NCBI GenBank assembly: GCA_019246375.1
Contig: JAFAQO010000046.1
Coordinates: 1 to 8,179 of the forward strand
DNA from: Mycobacterium sp.
GTDB taxonomy: Bacteria > Actinomycetota > Actinomycetes > Mycobacteriales > Mycobacteriaceae
Length of the DNA: 8,179 nucleotides
Reading direction: 5' to 3'
Part shown: piece by piece, positions 1 through 7,106 of the stretch
Layout: each line of letters starts with the position of its first letter
How positions within the stretch are numbered: the stretch's first letter is position 1
Position numbers and translations under genes: made by a program
Notes under the pieces: model-generated
Database searches by the model: none
What the model saw: the letters and a program-made list of their open reading frames with translations, nothing else
Told to the model about the DNA's origin: nothing

Positions 1-1644
1 CCGCTGCAGTCCCGATTCGCTGAGCGCAGCGGCCCGCAACCCCGCCTCCGCTATGGGCTCGACCTCATCAAACCGGCCGGCGAAAGCCAACGCACAGCTG
101 GTTGGCACAGCTGCCCAGACCGTCGCCAGCGGCAGCACATTCGCTTCGCACAGGGCCGGGCCGGTCGCGATAGTCGTCGCAACGTCGCCGGAGAAGAACG
201 CAAACGTCACCTCGAGGGCCGTGACCAAATTGATCGCCGCATCGGAAGCGACGCGATTCTTCGTGTCGGCCAGTATCTGCCGGGCGCGCTCAACCTGACC
301 GCAAACCCAGAAAAGATTCGCGGCGCGAACACAACCGAACCGCACCGTCAGCAATTCGTCGTCAGCATCAGGCTCGAAGTTGCGGAGCACCGCCTCGGCC
401 TCGTCGCCCCGTCCCTGCCAACTCATCGCTTCAGCAAGTATCACTGCGGCCGACGGGCCACCGCCGCGATCGAACGCGAACTGTGCCAGGTCCTCGGCGC
501 AAACGAAGGTCGACATGGTCACCGCGTTCGCCGCTGCGCTGATGATCACGTCGAGATCCGGCGATAGATCGCTGCGCATCATGAACTGGGCCAGCCGGAT
601 CTGGCCGAGCACGTCCGGCGAGCTCAAGCGTCGCCCGCCGGCCTCCATGTGCTGCTGAAGAGCTTGTGCCAGCATGCCGTTGAGCTGACGCGTCCGCACC
701 GCGCCGGCGAGCCGGATTGCCACTTCGCCCACGACGGGGTGAAACAACCGGGCAACCGTGTCTGATCCGTTCGCGACCACCTGGATCACGCCTCGACGCT
801 CGAGGCGTCCCACCGCCTCAGCGTCGCAAAGTCCACGCAAAATCTCCCAGTCCAGCACCTCCGCAGCCGCCAGAACCTCGACCGCCTCCAATTCTTCGGG
901 GTCGAGAGACCGCAGGCGAAACTCAATCAAGTCAGTCAGTTCGCGATCTGCGCGCAGCCGACCTCGAAGTTGCCAACCATGTTCCGTGTGCACTAACGCA
1001 CCACTGTTCTGACCTGCACCTAGCAAGCCACGCAGTAGGAGCAAGTTGCCTGCAGTCCGGCCATATAACTCGTCGATCAGCCGGGTCCCGACAGCATCGC
1101 CAAGCACGCGGCGAGCAAGTTCTCCGGTCTGCTCCCGGTCGAACGGGTCGATCCGCAGCGTCAGCAAAAGCCGCTCTTTTAACAGCGCTGTCACCGCGTC
1201 GAGCGCCGCTTCGCCCGACCGGATCGTCACGACCAACCGCGCAGTGCGGCCGGCCGCAAGCTGGTACACCAGCGTGGCCGACAACGGGTCGAGCAACTGT
1301 GCGTCGTCGACGACGACAACTAAGTTGTCTTCTTGCTCCAGGGTTTTATGCGCGGCGGCCAGCATTGTGGCGGGTTGACCTGCCGAGTCGACGGTCACCG
1401 ACCGAGAGAACGCGCCCAATGGCACGGCAGACCCCGTTTGGGTGCCCAACGCGAACCGCACGGTCCGCCCACGCGACTCGAGAGCTTGCCCAAGGGCGCG
1501 GGCCAGTGTCGATTTGCCCACCCCGCTGTCGCCGACCAGCGCGACGCCCCGAAACTCCGAGTTGTGGTCAAGTGTCGCCAGGGCCTGGCGGAACTCGCCG
1601 TCGCGGGCCACTATCGGCCATTTCGACAGGCTATCCGTCTGCAC
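1..1644 (-). CDS. ATP-binding (STAND/LuxR-type) transcriptional regulator, N-terminal part; continues past window start
   Basis: An uninterrupted minus-strand frame runs from GTG at 1644 to base 1 with no stop (548 codons), so the gene is cut at its 3' end. The start is chosen because a TGA lies in frame four codons upstream counting from the GTG (1651-1653 region) and a GGAGGG Shine-Dalgarno sits 10 nt upstream. Visible domains: a Walker A loop GDSGVGKST at residues 38-46, a Walker B strand VVVVDDAQ at 109-116, a sensor-like VVTIRSGE at 138-145, a helix with GNLLLLRGLL near 199-208, then alanine-rich helical sequence consistent with TPR-like repeats from about residue 290. This order matches large LuxR/MalT-like regulators of actinobacteria, usually about 800-900 residues with a C-terminal helix-turn-helix. 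That DNA-binding end would lie outside the window, so the LuxR assignment is inference while the ATPase is seen directly. The gene is divergent from cobG and could regulate it, but nothing here proves this. At least four TTA leucine codons (residues 108, 155, 193, 217) contrast with none seen in the adjacent cob genes. Confidence 0.85.
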   Translation of the reverse strand, partial: MQTDSLSKWPIVARDGEFRQALATLDHNSEFRGVALVGDSGVGKSTLARALGQALESRGRTVRFALGTQTGSAVPLGAFSRSVTVDSAGQPATMLAAAHKTLEQEDNLVVVVDDAQLLDPLSATLVYQLAAGRTARLVVTIRSGEAALDAVTALLKERLLLTLRIDPFDREQTGELARRVLGDAVGTRLIDELYGRTAGNLLLLRGLLGAGQNSGALVHTEHGWQLRGRLRADRELTDLIEFRLRSLDPEELEAVEVLAAAEVLDWEILRGLCDAEAVGRLERRGVIQVVANGSDTVARLFHPVVGEVAIRLAGAVRTRQLNGMLAQALQQHMEAGGRRLSSPDVLGQIRLAQFMMRSDLSPDLDVIISAAANAVTMSTFVCAEDLAQFAFDRGGGPSAAVILAEAMSWQGRGDEAEAVLRNFEPDADDELLTVRFGCVRAANLFWVCGQVERARQILADTKNRVASDAAINLVTALEVTFAFFSGDVATTIATGPALCEANVLPLATVWAAVPTSCALAFAGRFDEVEPIAEAGLRAAALSESGLQR

Positions 1645-1788
1645 CGGAAATCAACCCTCCGCGTAATGCCCGCGAGTCTTATATTTGAGCAAACGGTACC
1701 GACTAGGGAATCGTTCACGAGCCGATACGGCACATTAGGTCTGCCGAATAGCTACGTCCGCATCCTGGCCCGACGTCGGGAGGCCGAC
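1645..1788. promoter_or_regulatory. Divergent intergenic region between the regulator and cobG
   Basis: This 144-bp gap must carry the promoters of both the leftward regulator gene and the rightward cobGH-IJ operon. It is noticeably more AT-rich around 1676-1720 than the flanking coding DNA. On the minus strand TATAAG (1678-1683) resembles a mycobacterial -10 hexamer and would give a leader of roughly 25 nt before the GTG at 1644; no good -35 is visible. Short dyads are present: CGGTACCG at 1694-1701, TCGT-TC-ACGA at 1711-1720 and CCCGACGTCGGG at 1769-1780. Any could be an operator, but each is short enough to occur by chance. I looked for a cobalamin-riboswitch B12 box and saw none; the gap is also short for a full cobalamin riboswitch. 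Confidence 0.4.
1655..1660 (-). promoter_or_regulatory. Ribosome binding site of the divergent regulator
   Basis: GGAGGG on the minus strand, 10 nt upstream of the GTG at 1644. It fixes the start of the regulator, because the same frame is closed by a TGA between this site and the GTG. Confidence 0.6.
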
Positions 1789-1790
1789 GT
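1773..1790 (+). promoter_or_regulatory. Possible hairpin presenting the cobG Shine-Dalgarno in its loop
   Basis: ACGTCGG (1773-1779) is exactly complementary to CCGACGT (1784-1790), leaving a four-base GAGG loop (1780-1783). The GGGAGG Shine-Dalgarno (1778-1783) lies partly in this loop and the candidate GTG start of cobG (1789) begins in the 3' arm. The overlapping 12-bp palindrome CCCGACGTCGGG (1769-1780) could form a competing fold or be a DNA operator. The pairing is seen directly; a role in translational control is inference. Confidence 0.35.
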
Positions 1791-2940
1791 GTCTGTGGCG
1801 CCGTACCGTGGACAGATGGTCAGGGCTCGTGCGCGCGACGCTTGTCCGGGCGCCCTGCAGGTGCACCCGGCCGCCGACGGCGCGCTGGTGCGAGTACGGC
1901 TGCCCGGCGGGATGATTAGCGCCACACAGCTGAGGGCGCTGGCGCAGACGTCTGCTCGGTTCGGTTCGGGAACGCTGGAGTTGACCGCCCGCGGCAGTGT
2001 GCAGATCCGCGGGATCACCGATGCGGCGCCGGTGGCCGAGGCGGTCGCCGCGGCTGGCTTGCTACCGTCGGCGACGCATGAACGGGTCCGCAATATCGTC
2101 GCGTCGCCGCTCTCCGGCCGGGTCGGTGCCCGGACCGACGTGCGCGGTTGGGTCACCGACCTCGACACGGCGATCCAGGCCGAACCGGATTTGGCGTTGC
2201 TACCGGGTCGCTTCTGGTTCAGCTTTGACGACGGCGGCGGGGATGTTTCGGGTCTAAGCGCAGACCTTGGCGTGCACGTACTCGACGGTGAAGCCGCGTT
2301 GTTGCTGGCCGGTCATGACACTGGTATTCGGATTGCGCTGGCCGACGTGGTCCCGGCGATGGTGGCCGTCGCGGCGCGTTTTGTCGCGGTACGCGCAAAC
2401 GCTTGGCGGGTAGCGGAATTGACTGACATTACTGATCTGCTGCCCGGCGCCGAGCTGAGTGCCGCAGGTTTTCCGCCGATCACCACGCCACCGGTGGGTT
2501 GGATCGAGCAGGACAACGGCCGGATTGCGCTGGGCGCTGCGGTACCGCTGGGCATTCTGCGGGCCCACGTTGCGGAGTACCTCGCAGCGATCGAGGCACC
2601 GCTCGTAGTCACGCCGTGGCGATCGGTCTTGGTGGTCGATCTTGACGAAGCCGTTGCTGATGCGGCGCTGCGGGCGCTTACTCCCTTGGGGTTGGTTTTC
2701 GAGGAGACCTCGCCGTGGCTGCTGGTCAGCGCCTGCGCCGGCAGCCCGGGCTGCGAGCACTCGGCCGCAGACGTGCGGGCCGATGCGACGGCGGCAGTGC
2801 AAAGCGGCGATACCGGCACCAATCGTCGCCACTTCGTCGGTTGCGAGCGGGCGTGCGGCAGCCCGCCGACGGGTGAGGTGCTAGTCGCTACCGAAGATGG
2901 ATACCGAGTGCTCAGACCTTGGCGACCGAACAACCTTTAG
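1789..2940 (+). CDS. cobG: Precorrin-3B synthase (CobG), oxygen-dependent
   Basis: CobG is the iron-sulfur monooxygenase of the aerobic cobalamin pathway; it uses O2 to hydroxylate precorrin-3A at C20 and form the gamma-lactone of precorrin-3B, preparing ring contraction by CobJ. The protein (383 aa from GTG 1789) is of the sulfite/nitrite-reductase-like family. The ferredoxin-like half-domain motif LTARGSVQIRGI is at residues 65-76. Four cysteines near the C-terminus, C316-x5-C322 and C352-x3-C356 in contexts SACAGSPGCEHS and GCERACGSP, are the [4Fe-4S] ligands expected for the family. The GTG at 1789 is chosen because GGGAGG ends 5 nt before it. ATG 1816 (374 aa, beginning MVRARARDACPGAL) is a strong alternative, since family homology becomes clear only after it, but it lacks a good ribosome site. 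The open frame extends further upstream to 1333, but that part is antisense to the regulator and rejected. First gene of the cobG-cobH-cobIJ operon; its presence marks the oxygen-dependent route. Confidence 0.93.
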   Translation: MSVAPYRGQMVRARARDACPGALQVHPAADGALVRVRLPGGMISATQLRALAQTSARFGSGTLELTARGSVQIRGITDAAPVAEAVAAAGLLPSATHERVRNIVASPLSGRVGARTDVRGWVTDLDTAIQAEPDLALLPGRFWFSFDDGGGDVSGLSADLGVHVLDGEAALLLAGHDTGIRIALADVVPAMVAVAARFVAVRANAWRVAELTDITDLLPGAELSAAGFPPITTPPVGWIEQDNGRIALGAAVPLGILRAHVAEYLAAIEAPLVVTPWRSVLVVDLDEAVADAALRALTPLGLVFEETSPWLLVSACAGSPGCEHSAADVRADATAAVQSGDTGTNRRHFVGCERACGSPPTGEVLVATEDGYRVLRPWRPNNL

Positions 2941-2949
2941 GGTGAGCGG

Positions 2950-3573
2950 GTGCTCGACTATCTCCGCGACGCCGCCGAGATCTACCGGCAGTCGTTCGCG
3001 GCTATTCGCGCCGAAGCGGATCTGGCTCGCTTTCCCGCCGACGTCGAGCCCGTTGTGGTGCGGCTGATTCACACGTGTGGGCAGGTCGACGTTGCTGAGC
3101 ATGTCGCCTATACCGACGATGTCGTCACACACGCCGGCGCCGCCTTGGCACGTGGAGCTCCGGTGCTGTGCGACTCGTCGATGGGGGCCGCCGGGATCAC
3201 CCGGTCTCGGCTGCCGGGTAACGAAATAGTGTCCCTGGTCGCCGACCCACGAGCGGCTGAGCTGGCCGCTCGCCGACAGACCACCCGCTCAGCGGCCGGG
3301 GTCGAGCTGTGGGCGAATCGGCTGGCCGGCGCCGTGCTGGCAATCGGTAACGCGCCGACCGCCCTGTTCCGGCTGCTCGAACTGGTCGACGAGGGTGTGC
3401 CGGCGCCGGCCGCGGTGCTCGGCGGGCCGGTCGGCTTCGTCGGCTCCGCGCAGTCCAAGCAGGAGCTCATCGACCACCCGCGCGGGATGTCATACCTCGT
3501 GGTGCGGGGCCGTCGCGGCGGCAGCGCCATGGCCGCCGCGGCCGTCAATGCAGTGGCCGGCAGCAGCGAATGA
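2950..3573 (+). CDS. cobH: Precorrin-8X methylmutase (CobH)
   Basis: CobH/CbiC moves the C11 methyl group of precorrin-8X to C12, giving hydrogenobyrinic acid; it needs no cofactor. The 207-residue product has the usual family length and full family pattern: the N-terminal [13 protein letters not shown] segment, the region around [10 protein letters not shown] with H41 aligned to the catalytic histidine (His43 of Pseudomonas denitrificans CobH), [12 protein letters not shown] in the middle, then [14 protein letters not shown] and [13 protein letters not shown], which form the substrate pocket region in known structures. It begins with GTG 9 nt after the cobG stop and its TGA overlaps the ATG of cobIJ in an ATGA, so it is almost certainly co-transcribed and probably translationally coupled. 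No truncation or missing key residue is visible. Confidence 0.96.
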   Translation: MLDYLRDAAEIYRQSFAAIRAEADLARFPADVEPVVVRLIHTCGQVDVAEHVAYTDDVVTHAGAALARGAPVLCDSSMGAAGITRSRLPGNEIVSLVADPRAAELAARRQTTRSAAGVELWANRLAGAVLAIGNAPTALFRLLELVDEGVPAPAAVLGGPVGFVGSAQSKQELIDHPRGMSYLVVRGRRGGSAMAAAAVNAVAGSSE

Positions 3574-5042
3574 CGCGCCGCGGCAGGCTTTTTGGGGTCG
3601 GCCTGGGTCCGGGCGACCCCGAACTGGTGACCGTCAAGGCCGCCCGGGTAATCGGCGAAGCGGACGTGATCGCCTACCACAGCGCCCGGCATGGCCACAG
3701 CATCGCCCGCGGTATCGCCGAGCCGTATCTGCGGCCCGGCCAGACGGAGGAGCACCTGATCTATCCGGTCACCACCGAGGTGACGAATCATCCCGGCGGC
3801 TACGCCGGCGCGATCCAGGACTTCTACGCTGACGCCACCGAACGGATCGCCGCACACCTCGACGCCGGACGCGACGTGGCGCTGCTGGCCGAGGGCGATC
3901 CGCTGTTCTACAGCAGTTACATGCATCTGCATACCCGGCTGACGCAGCGGTTTGACGCCGTGATCGTGCCGGGTGTGACGTCGGTCAGCGCCGCCTCGGC
4001 GGCGATCGCCACACCGCTGGTGGCCGGCGACGAGGTGCTGTCGGTGCTGCCCGGCACGTTGCCGGTCGCGGAATTGGCGCGTCGGCTCGCCGACGTCGAC
4101 GCGGCCGTGGTGCTGAAACTGGGTCGTTCCTATCCCGCTGTGCGGGAAGCACTTTCGCTCGCCGGCCAGCTTGATGCGGCGTTTTACGTTGAGCGGGCCA
4201 GCACCACCCGGCAGCGGGTGCTGCCCGCCGCCGACATCGACCAGGCCAGCGTCCCGTACTTCTCTCTCGCGCTGCTGCCCGGCGGGCGGCGGCGTCAGCC
4301 GAAGCCCGGCGCCGTCGCGGTGGTGGGGCTGGGTCCCGGTCGCACCGATTGGATGACGCCGGAGAGTCGCCGTGAGCTCGCCGCGGCCACCGATTTGATC
4401 GGTTACGGCCCCTACCTGGATCGTGTGCCGCACCGCGACGGCCAACAGCGTCACCCCAGCGACAACACCGACGAGGTGGTGCGTGCCCGGTTGGCCTGCG
4501 CGCTGGCAGAGCAGGGTCGCGCAGTGGCGGTGGTGTCGTCGGGTGACCCGGGGGTGTTCGCGATGGCCACCGCGGTGCTCGAGGAGGCCAAGCAGTGGCC
4601 GGGTGTGCAGGTGCGCGTGATTCCGGCGATGACGGCTGCCCAGGCAGTCGCCAGCCGGGTCGGCGCCCCACTGGGTCATGACTACGCGGTGATTTCGCTG
4701 TCTGACCGGCTCAAGCCATGGGATGTGATCGCCGCACGGCTGAATGCCGCGGCCGCCGCCGATCTGGTGCTGGCTATTTATAACCCGGCGTCGAAGAGCC
4801 GGACCTGGCAAGTGGAGGCGATGCGAGAGCTGCTGCTGGCCCACCGTGATCCGGGCGCGCCGGTGGTGATCGGCCGCGATGTGTCCGGGTCGGGTGAGCG
4901 GGTGAAGGTGGTGCGGTTGGCCGAGCTCGACGCGGCAGAGGTCGATATGCGTTGCCTGCTGATCGTCGGTTCGTCGCAAACCCAGTGGTATTCGGCGGAT
5001 TCCGCCGATCGGGTCTTCACACCCCGGCGCTACCCCTCATGA
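3570..5042 (+). CDS. cobIJ: Fused precorrin-2 C20-methyltransferase / precorrin-3B C17-methyltransferase (CobI-CobJ)
   Basis: A 490-residue bifunctional protein made of two SAM-dependent tetrapyrrole methylases. The CobI half (about 1-240) methylates precorrin-2 at C20: [10 protein letters not shown] at 9-18, AEGDP at 107-111 and VPGVTS at 133-138 are the SAM-binding loops. The CobJ half (about 247-490) methylates C17 of precorrin-3B with ring contraction: VVGLGPG at 251-257, SSGDPG at 323-328, [11 protein letters not shown] after about 370, and YNPASKSR at 404-411. The short linker between the halves is basic and proline-containing (about 236-246). Such a CobI-CobJ fusion is typical of mycobacteria (about 508 aa in M. 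tuberculosis Rv2066). One small oddity is IPAMTA at 351-356, where many CobJ proteins have PG in place of PA. CobG acts on the product of the first half and supplies the substrate of the second, so the three encoded activities form a consecutive block. The ATG overlaps the cobH stop. Confidence 0.96.
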   Translation: MTRRGRLFGVGLGPGDPELVTVKAARVIGEADVIAYHSARHGHSIARGIAEPYLRPGQTEEHLIYPVTTEVTNHPGGYAGAIQDFYADATERIAAHLDAGRDVALLAEGDPLFYSSYMHLHTRLTQRFDAVIVPGVTSVSAASAAIATPLVAGDEVLSVLPGTLPVAELARRLADVDAAVVLKLGRSYPAVREALSLAGQLDAAFYVERASTTRQRVLPAADIDQASVPYFSLALLPGGRRRQPKPGAVAVVGLGPGRTDWMTPESRRELAAATDLIGYGPYLDRVPHRDGQQRHPSDNTDEVVRARLACALAEQGRAVAVVSSGDPGVFAMATAVLEEAKQWPGVQVRVIPAMTAAQAVASRVGAPLGHDYAVISLSDRLKPWDVIAARLNAAAAADLVLAIYNPASKSRTWQVEAMRELLLAHRDPGAPVVIGRDVSGSGERVKVVRLAELDAAEVDMRCLLIVGSSQTQWYSADSADRVFTPRRYPS

Positions 5043-5049
5043 TCTTTGC

Positions 5050-5105
5050 CGAGTGGCCAGTTATTCCATGTTTTGATCGAACGGCGTGTCATCACTGGCC
5101 ATTCG
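5050..5105. terminator. Inverted repeat between convergent operons, possible bidirectional terminator
   Basis: CGAGTGGCCAGT (5050-5061) pairs with ACTGGCCATTCG (5094-5105) over 12 positions with one G-U, around a 32-nt loop. It lies just after the cobIJ stop (5042) and overlaps the last codons of the opposing gene (stop 5092-5094). No clear U-tract follows on either strand, which is common for mycobacterial terminators, but the long loop weakens the case. The repeat is seen; termination is inferred from its position. Confidence 0.4.
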
Positions 5106-5685
5106 TTCCTGTGGTTGGTCGCCAGGACGCATTACGGCCGAGACGGGCGAGGAGCTTTGACTGTATGTCCGCGTCGTCGTCAATGGCGATCGGCGCCGCG
5201 AACATCCCTGAGGCACTCAGGGCGTGCGGATTAGGGGGCAACTGTCCGAAGAACACCGCGCACCAGCCGGGATCCAGCCGATCGTCTGCGCCGACCGCCC
5301 GGGCCAGATCCCAGGTGTGCACCAACACGTCTTGGGTGAGCCGCGGCAGCAGCTTTTTCGCGTCGAGCGTTGTCGCGGGATTCTTTTCGACGGCAGGCAC
5401 CGCTATGACGCGTTCGAATAGGTCTTCGCGGCGCAACGCGTAGTGCAGCGCCTCGAAGGTCAACTCCCACCGCCGCTGCGGGTCGTCACGCGGTCGATCC
5501 GGCTTCAACCCGAGCGGTCGTAGGAGCAACACGTCATGGAAGCCAATGACATGCTTGACGATACCCTCGGCGCTCCAGGCCTTGCAGGGAGACGGACGAT
5601 GCCACTTGCCGTCGCCCGACCGAACGGCGTCACCAAACCGTCGGCACACCGCCAAGTGCAGCTCGGCTACCGCGAGATCAGACAT
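5092..5685 (-). CDS. TIGR03086-like / mycothiol-dependent isomerase (DinB-fold) family metal-binding protein
   Basis: A 197-residue protein from ATG 5685. It resembles the DinB-fold family related to mycothiol-dependent maleylpyruvate isomerase (N-terminal metal-binding domain), whose members often use mycothiol as thiol cofactor; the specific reaction here is unknown. Family signs: WHRPSPCKAWSAEGIVKHVIGFH at the N-terminus is the typical four-helix-bundle opening, with H45 a likely metal ligand, and TQDVLVHTWDLARAVG at 117-132 supplies D119 and H123 in the D/E-x3-H spacing of the isomerase zinc site. The chosen ATG lies in an 8-nt ATGTCTGA overlap with the upstream nitroreductase stop. A second in-frame ATG at 5712 would add nine residues, has a purine-rich GGAAGAG 10 nt before it and a longer overlap, and cannot be excluded. 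It is the last gene of the cobL-cobM-cobK transcript, so it may be expressed with B12 synthesis, but a role in it is not shown. No membrane segments or signal peptide. Confidence 0.75.
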   Translation of the reverse strand: MSDLAVAELHLAVCRRFGDAVRSGDGKWHRPSPCKAWSAEGIVKHVIGFHDVLLLRPLGLKPDRPRDDPQRRWELTFEALHYALRREDLFERVIAVPAVEKNPATTLDAKKLLPRLTQDVLVHTWDLARAVGADDRLDPGWCAVFFGQLPPNPHALSASGMFAAPIAIDDDADIQSKLLARLGRNASWRPTTGTNGQ

Positions 5686-6343
5686 GAAACGCCTGGCCGC
5701 CGAAGCGTTCATGAGTAACGAACTCTTCCACCGGCTGCCGGCGAAGCTTGGTCAGCCGCCGCATCGGTTTGCCCAACGGCACTATTGCGGCGACTGCGTG
5801 CCTCTCCGGTATGTCCAATAGCCTGCGCACCTGCGGTTCCTCGGCGATAGCCATGGTTGTGATGGTGCCGCCGTAGCCCTCATTGCGGGCGGCGAGCAAG
5901 ATGTTCCACACCATGGGGTAGATCGAAGCCCCACTGACCACGCCAATGCGATCCAGTTCCTGATCTAGAGCGGCGACAACGCTCAAATCCACCGAAATGA
6001 CCAGGACTACTGGAGCTTTCGTGAATGGTGCGACGAATTGCTCTGGGACTTCGGTGCTATCGATAGCGTCCTGCGGTACGCCGGCAGGATGCATGGGGTT
6101 CCAGGGATTCTCACCTGCCGCGAGCTGAGCGATGTAACGGCGCGTCGCGGGAGCGCTGAGCTCGCCGAGTCGGCGACGCACGTCAGCGTCACGCACCACA
6201 ATGATGTGGGCGCCTTGCCGGTTGCCGCCGCTGGGCGCGAACCTGGCATTGTCGAAAATCCGCCACAACACCTCGTCGGGCAGTGGATCCTTGGTGAACT
6301 CGCGTGCGGCAAAGGTTGTTCGCATGACGTCATACAGCTCCAT
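5678..6343 (-). CDS. Nitroreductase-family FMN-dependent oxidoreductase
   Basis: A 221-residue cytoplasmic flavoprotein of the nitroreductase fold, normally an FMN-binding homodimer using NAD(P)H. The N-terminus MELYDVMRTTFAAREF carries the family arginine (R14) for FMN phosphate, followed by APSGGNRQ at 36-43, a second FMN contact. SGASIYPMVWNILLAA (about 137-152) and GYGGTITT (156-163) form the dimer helix and the flavin loop; GKPMRR near 190 with RRQPVEEFV is the usual C-terminal end. The ATG at 6343 overlaps the cobK stop by 14 nt and the TGA overlaps the next gene, so it sits inside a cob operon. The BluB (5,6-dimethylbenzimidazole synthase) signature with its PSVGFMQPW-type stretch is absent, so I do not call it BluB. 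Substrate unknown. Because aerobic B12 synthesis needs a flavin-dependent cobalt reduction step, a link to corrinoid reduction is possible but purely inferred from position. Confidence 0.85.
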   Translation of the reverse strand: MELYDVMRTTFAAREFTKDPLPDEVLWRIFDNARFAPSGGNRQGAHIIVVRDADVRRRLGELSAPATRRYIAQLAAGENPWNPMHPAGVPQDAIDSTEVPEQFVAPFTKAPVVLVISVDLSVVAALDQELDRIGVVSGASIYPMVWNILLAARNEGYGGTITTMAIAEEPQVRRLLDIPERHAVAAIVPLGKPMRRLTKLRRQPVEEFVTHERFGGQAFHV

Positions 6344-7106
6344 CTAGACCACTTTTCCTGGTTGGCGCTCGCAAAGCGGCGTCTGCTTTTCCCGCCGCCC
6401 ATTCCGCGGCCTCTTCGACGGTGCCCACCGTGGTCACCGCGGCGGGCAGCGGCGGGCGTGCCACCATCACCACCGGGATGCCCAGCGCGGCAGCGGCATC
6501 CAGCTTCGCCCGGGTCATCTTGCCGCCGCTGTTCTTGGTCACCAGCACGTCGATGCGGTGCTCACGCAAGAGTGCGTGTTCGCCGTCGTAGTGATACGGC
6601 CCGCGAGATAACACCAGCTGGTGGCGGCGCGGCAAGGTCTCGAAGTCCGGCGCGGTGACCGCGCGGATGAGAAACCACGCCTTGCTGTCGGCAAAGGCTG
6701 CCACCCCCGACCTGCCGGTGGTGAGAAACACGCGCTGAAAGGATTGCTGCTCAACTCGTTTCGCGGCTTCGGCGTCCGATGCCACCACAATGGCGTCGCC
6801 GGGATCCCATGGCGGGCGGGTCAGGACCAGATGGGGCAACCCCAGCTCGCGGCAGACCTGCGCAGCATGCGCGGTGATCGTCGCCGCGAACGGGTGGGTG
6901 GCGTCGACGACGGCGTCGACATGCTCGTCGCACAACCACTGACGCATCCCGTCGACGCCGCCGAAGCCGCCGATACGCACCTGGCCGGCCGGTAGCGCAG
7001 GGTCTGGCACCCGGCCGGCCAGCGAGCTGATGACGTCGACGTGCGGGTTCAGCCGCGCGGCCAACGTCCGGGCCTCGGCGGTGCCACCCAGTAGCAACAC
7101 CCGCAT
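6330..7106 (-). CDS. cobK: Precorrin-6A reductase (CobK)
   Basis: CobK reduces the C18-C19 double bond of precorrin-6A to precorrin-6B with NADPH. The 258-residue product shows the family landmarks: MRVLLLGGTAEAR with the nucleotide-binding GGT at 7-9, GGFGG at 46-50, DATHPFA at 68-74, TTGRSG at 129-134 and LVTKNSGG at 188-195 followed by TRAKLDAAAALGIPVVMVARPP. The start codon overlaps the last base of the cobM stop (TGATG), a form typical of coupled translation. M. tuberculosis CobK is about 244 residues; this one has a longer C-terminal tail after about residue 240, rich in A, R and K, that runs over the first codons of the nitroreductase gene. That tail is probably not catalytic. Confidence 0.95.
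   Translation of the reverse strand: MRVLLLGGTAEARTLAARLNPHVDVISSLAGRVPDPALPAGQVRIGGFGGVDGMRQWLCDEHVDAVVDATHPFAATITAHAAQVCRELGLPHLVLTRPPWDPGDAIVVASDAEAAKRVEQQSFQRVFLTTGRSGVAAFADSKAWFLIRAVTAPDFETLPRRHQLVLSRGPYHYDGEHALLREHRIDVLVTKNSGGKMTRAKLDAAAALGIPVVMVARPPLPAAVTTVGTVEEAAEWAAGKADAALRAPTRKSGLDGAV

Noticed and set aside
717..1688. Long plus-strand open frame of 323 residues
   Set aside because: It is rich in R, P and S with no family pattern and lies antisense to the Walker A/B-bearing regulator; a GC-rich shadow frame.
1333..1788. Upstream extension of the cobG frame
   Set aside because: It covers the antisense of the regulator and an intergenic gap; no CobG-like sequence appears before about 1816.
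1645..1788. Cobalamin riboswitch upstream of cobG
   Set aside because: No B12-box-like sequence is visible and the gap is short for the full element.
3108..4979. 623-residue minus-strand open frame
   Set aside because: Histidine-, glycine- and arginine-rich shadow of cobH and cobIJ, with no recognisable domain.
5678..6343. Nitroreductase-family gene as BluB (dimethylbenzimidazole synthase)
   Set aside because: It is of the same fold, but the BluB-specific PSVGFMQPW-like stretch is replaced by APSGGNRQ; kept as a general nitroreductase.
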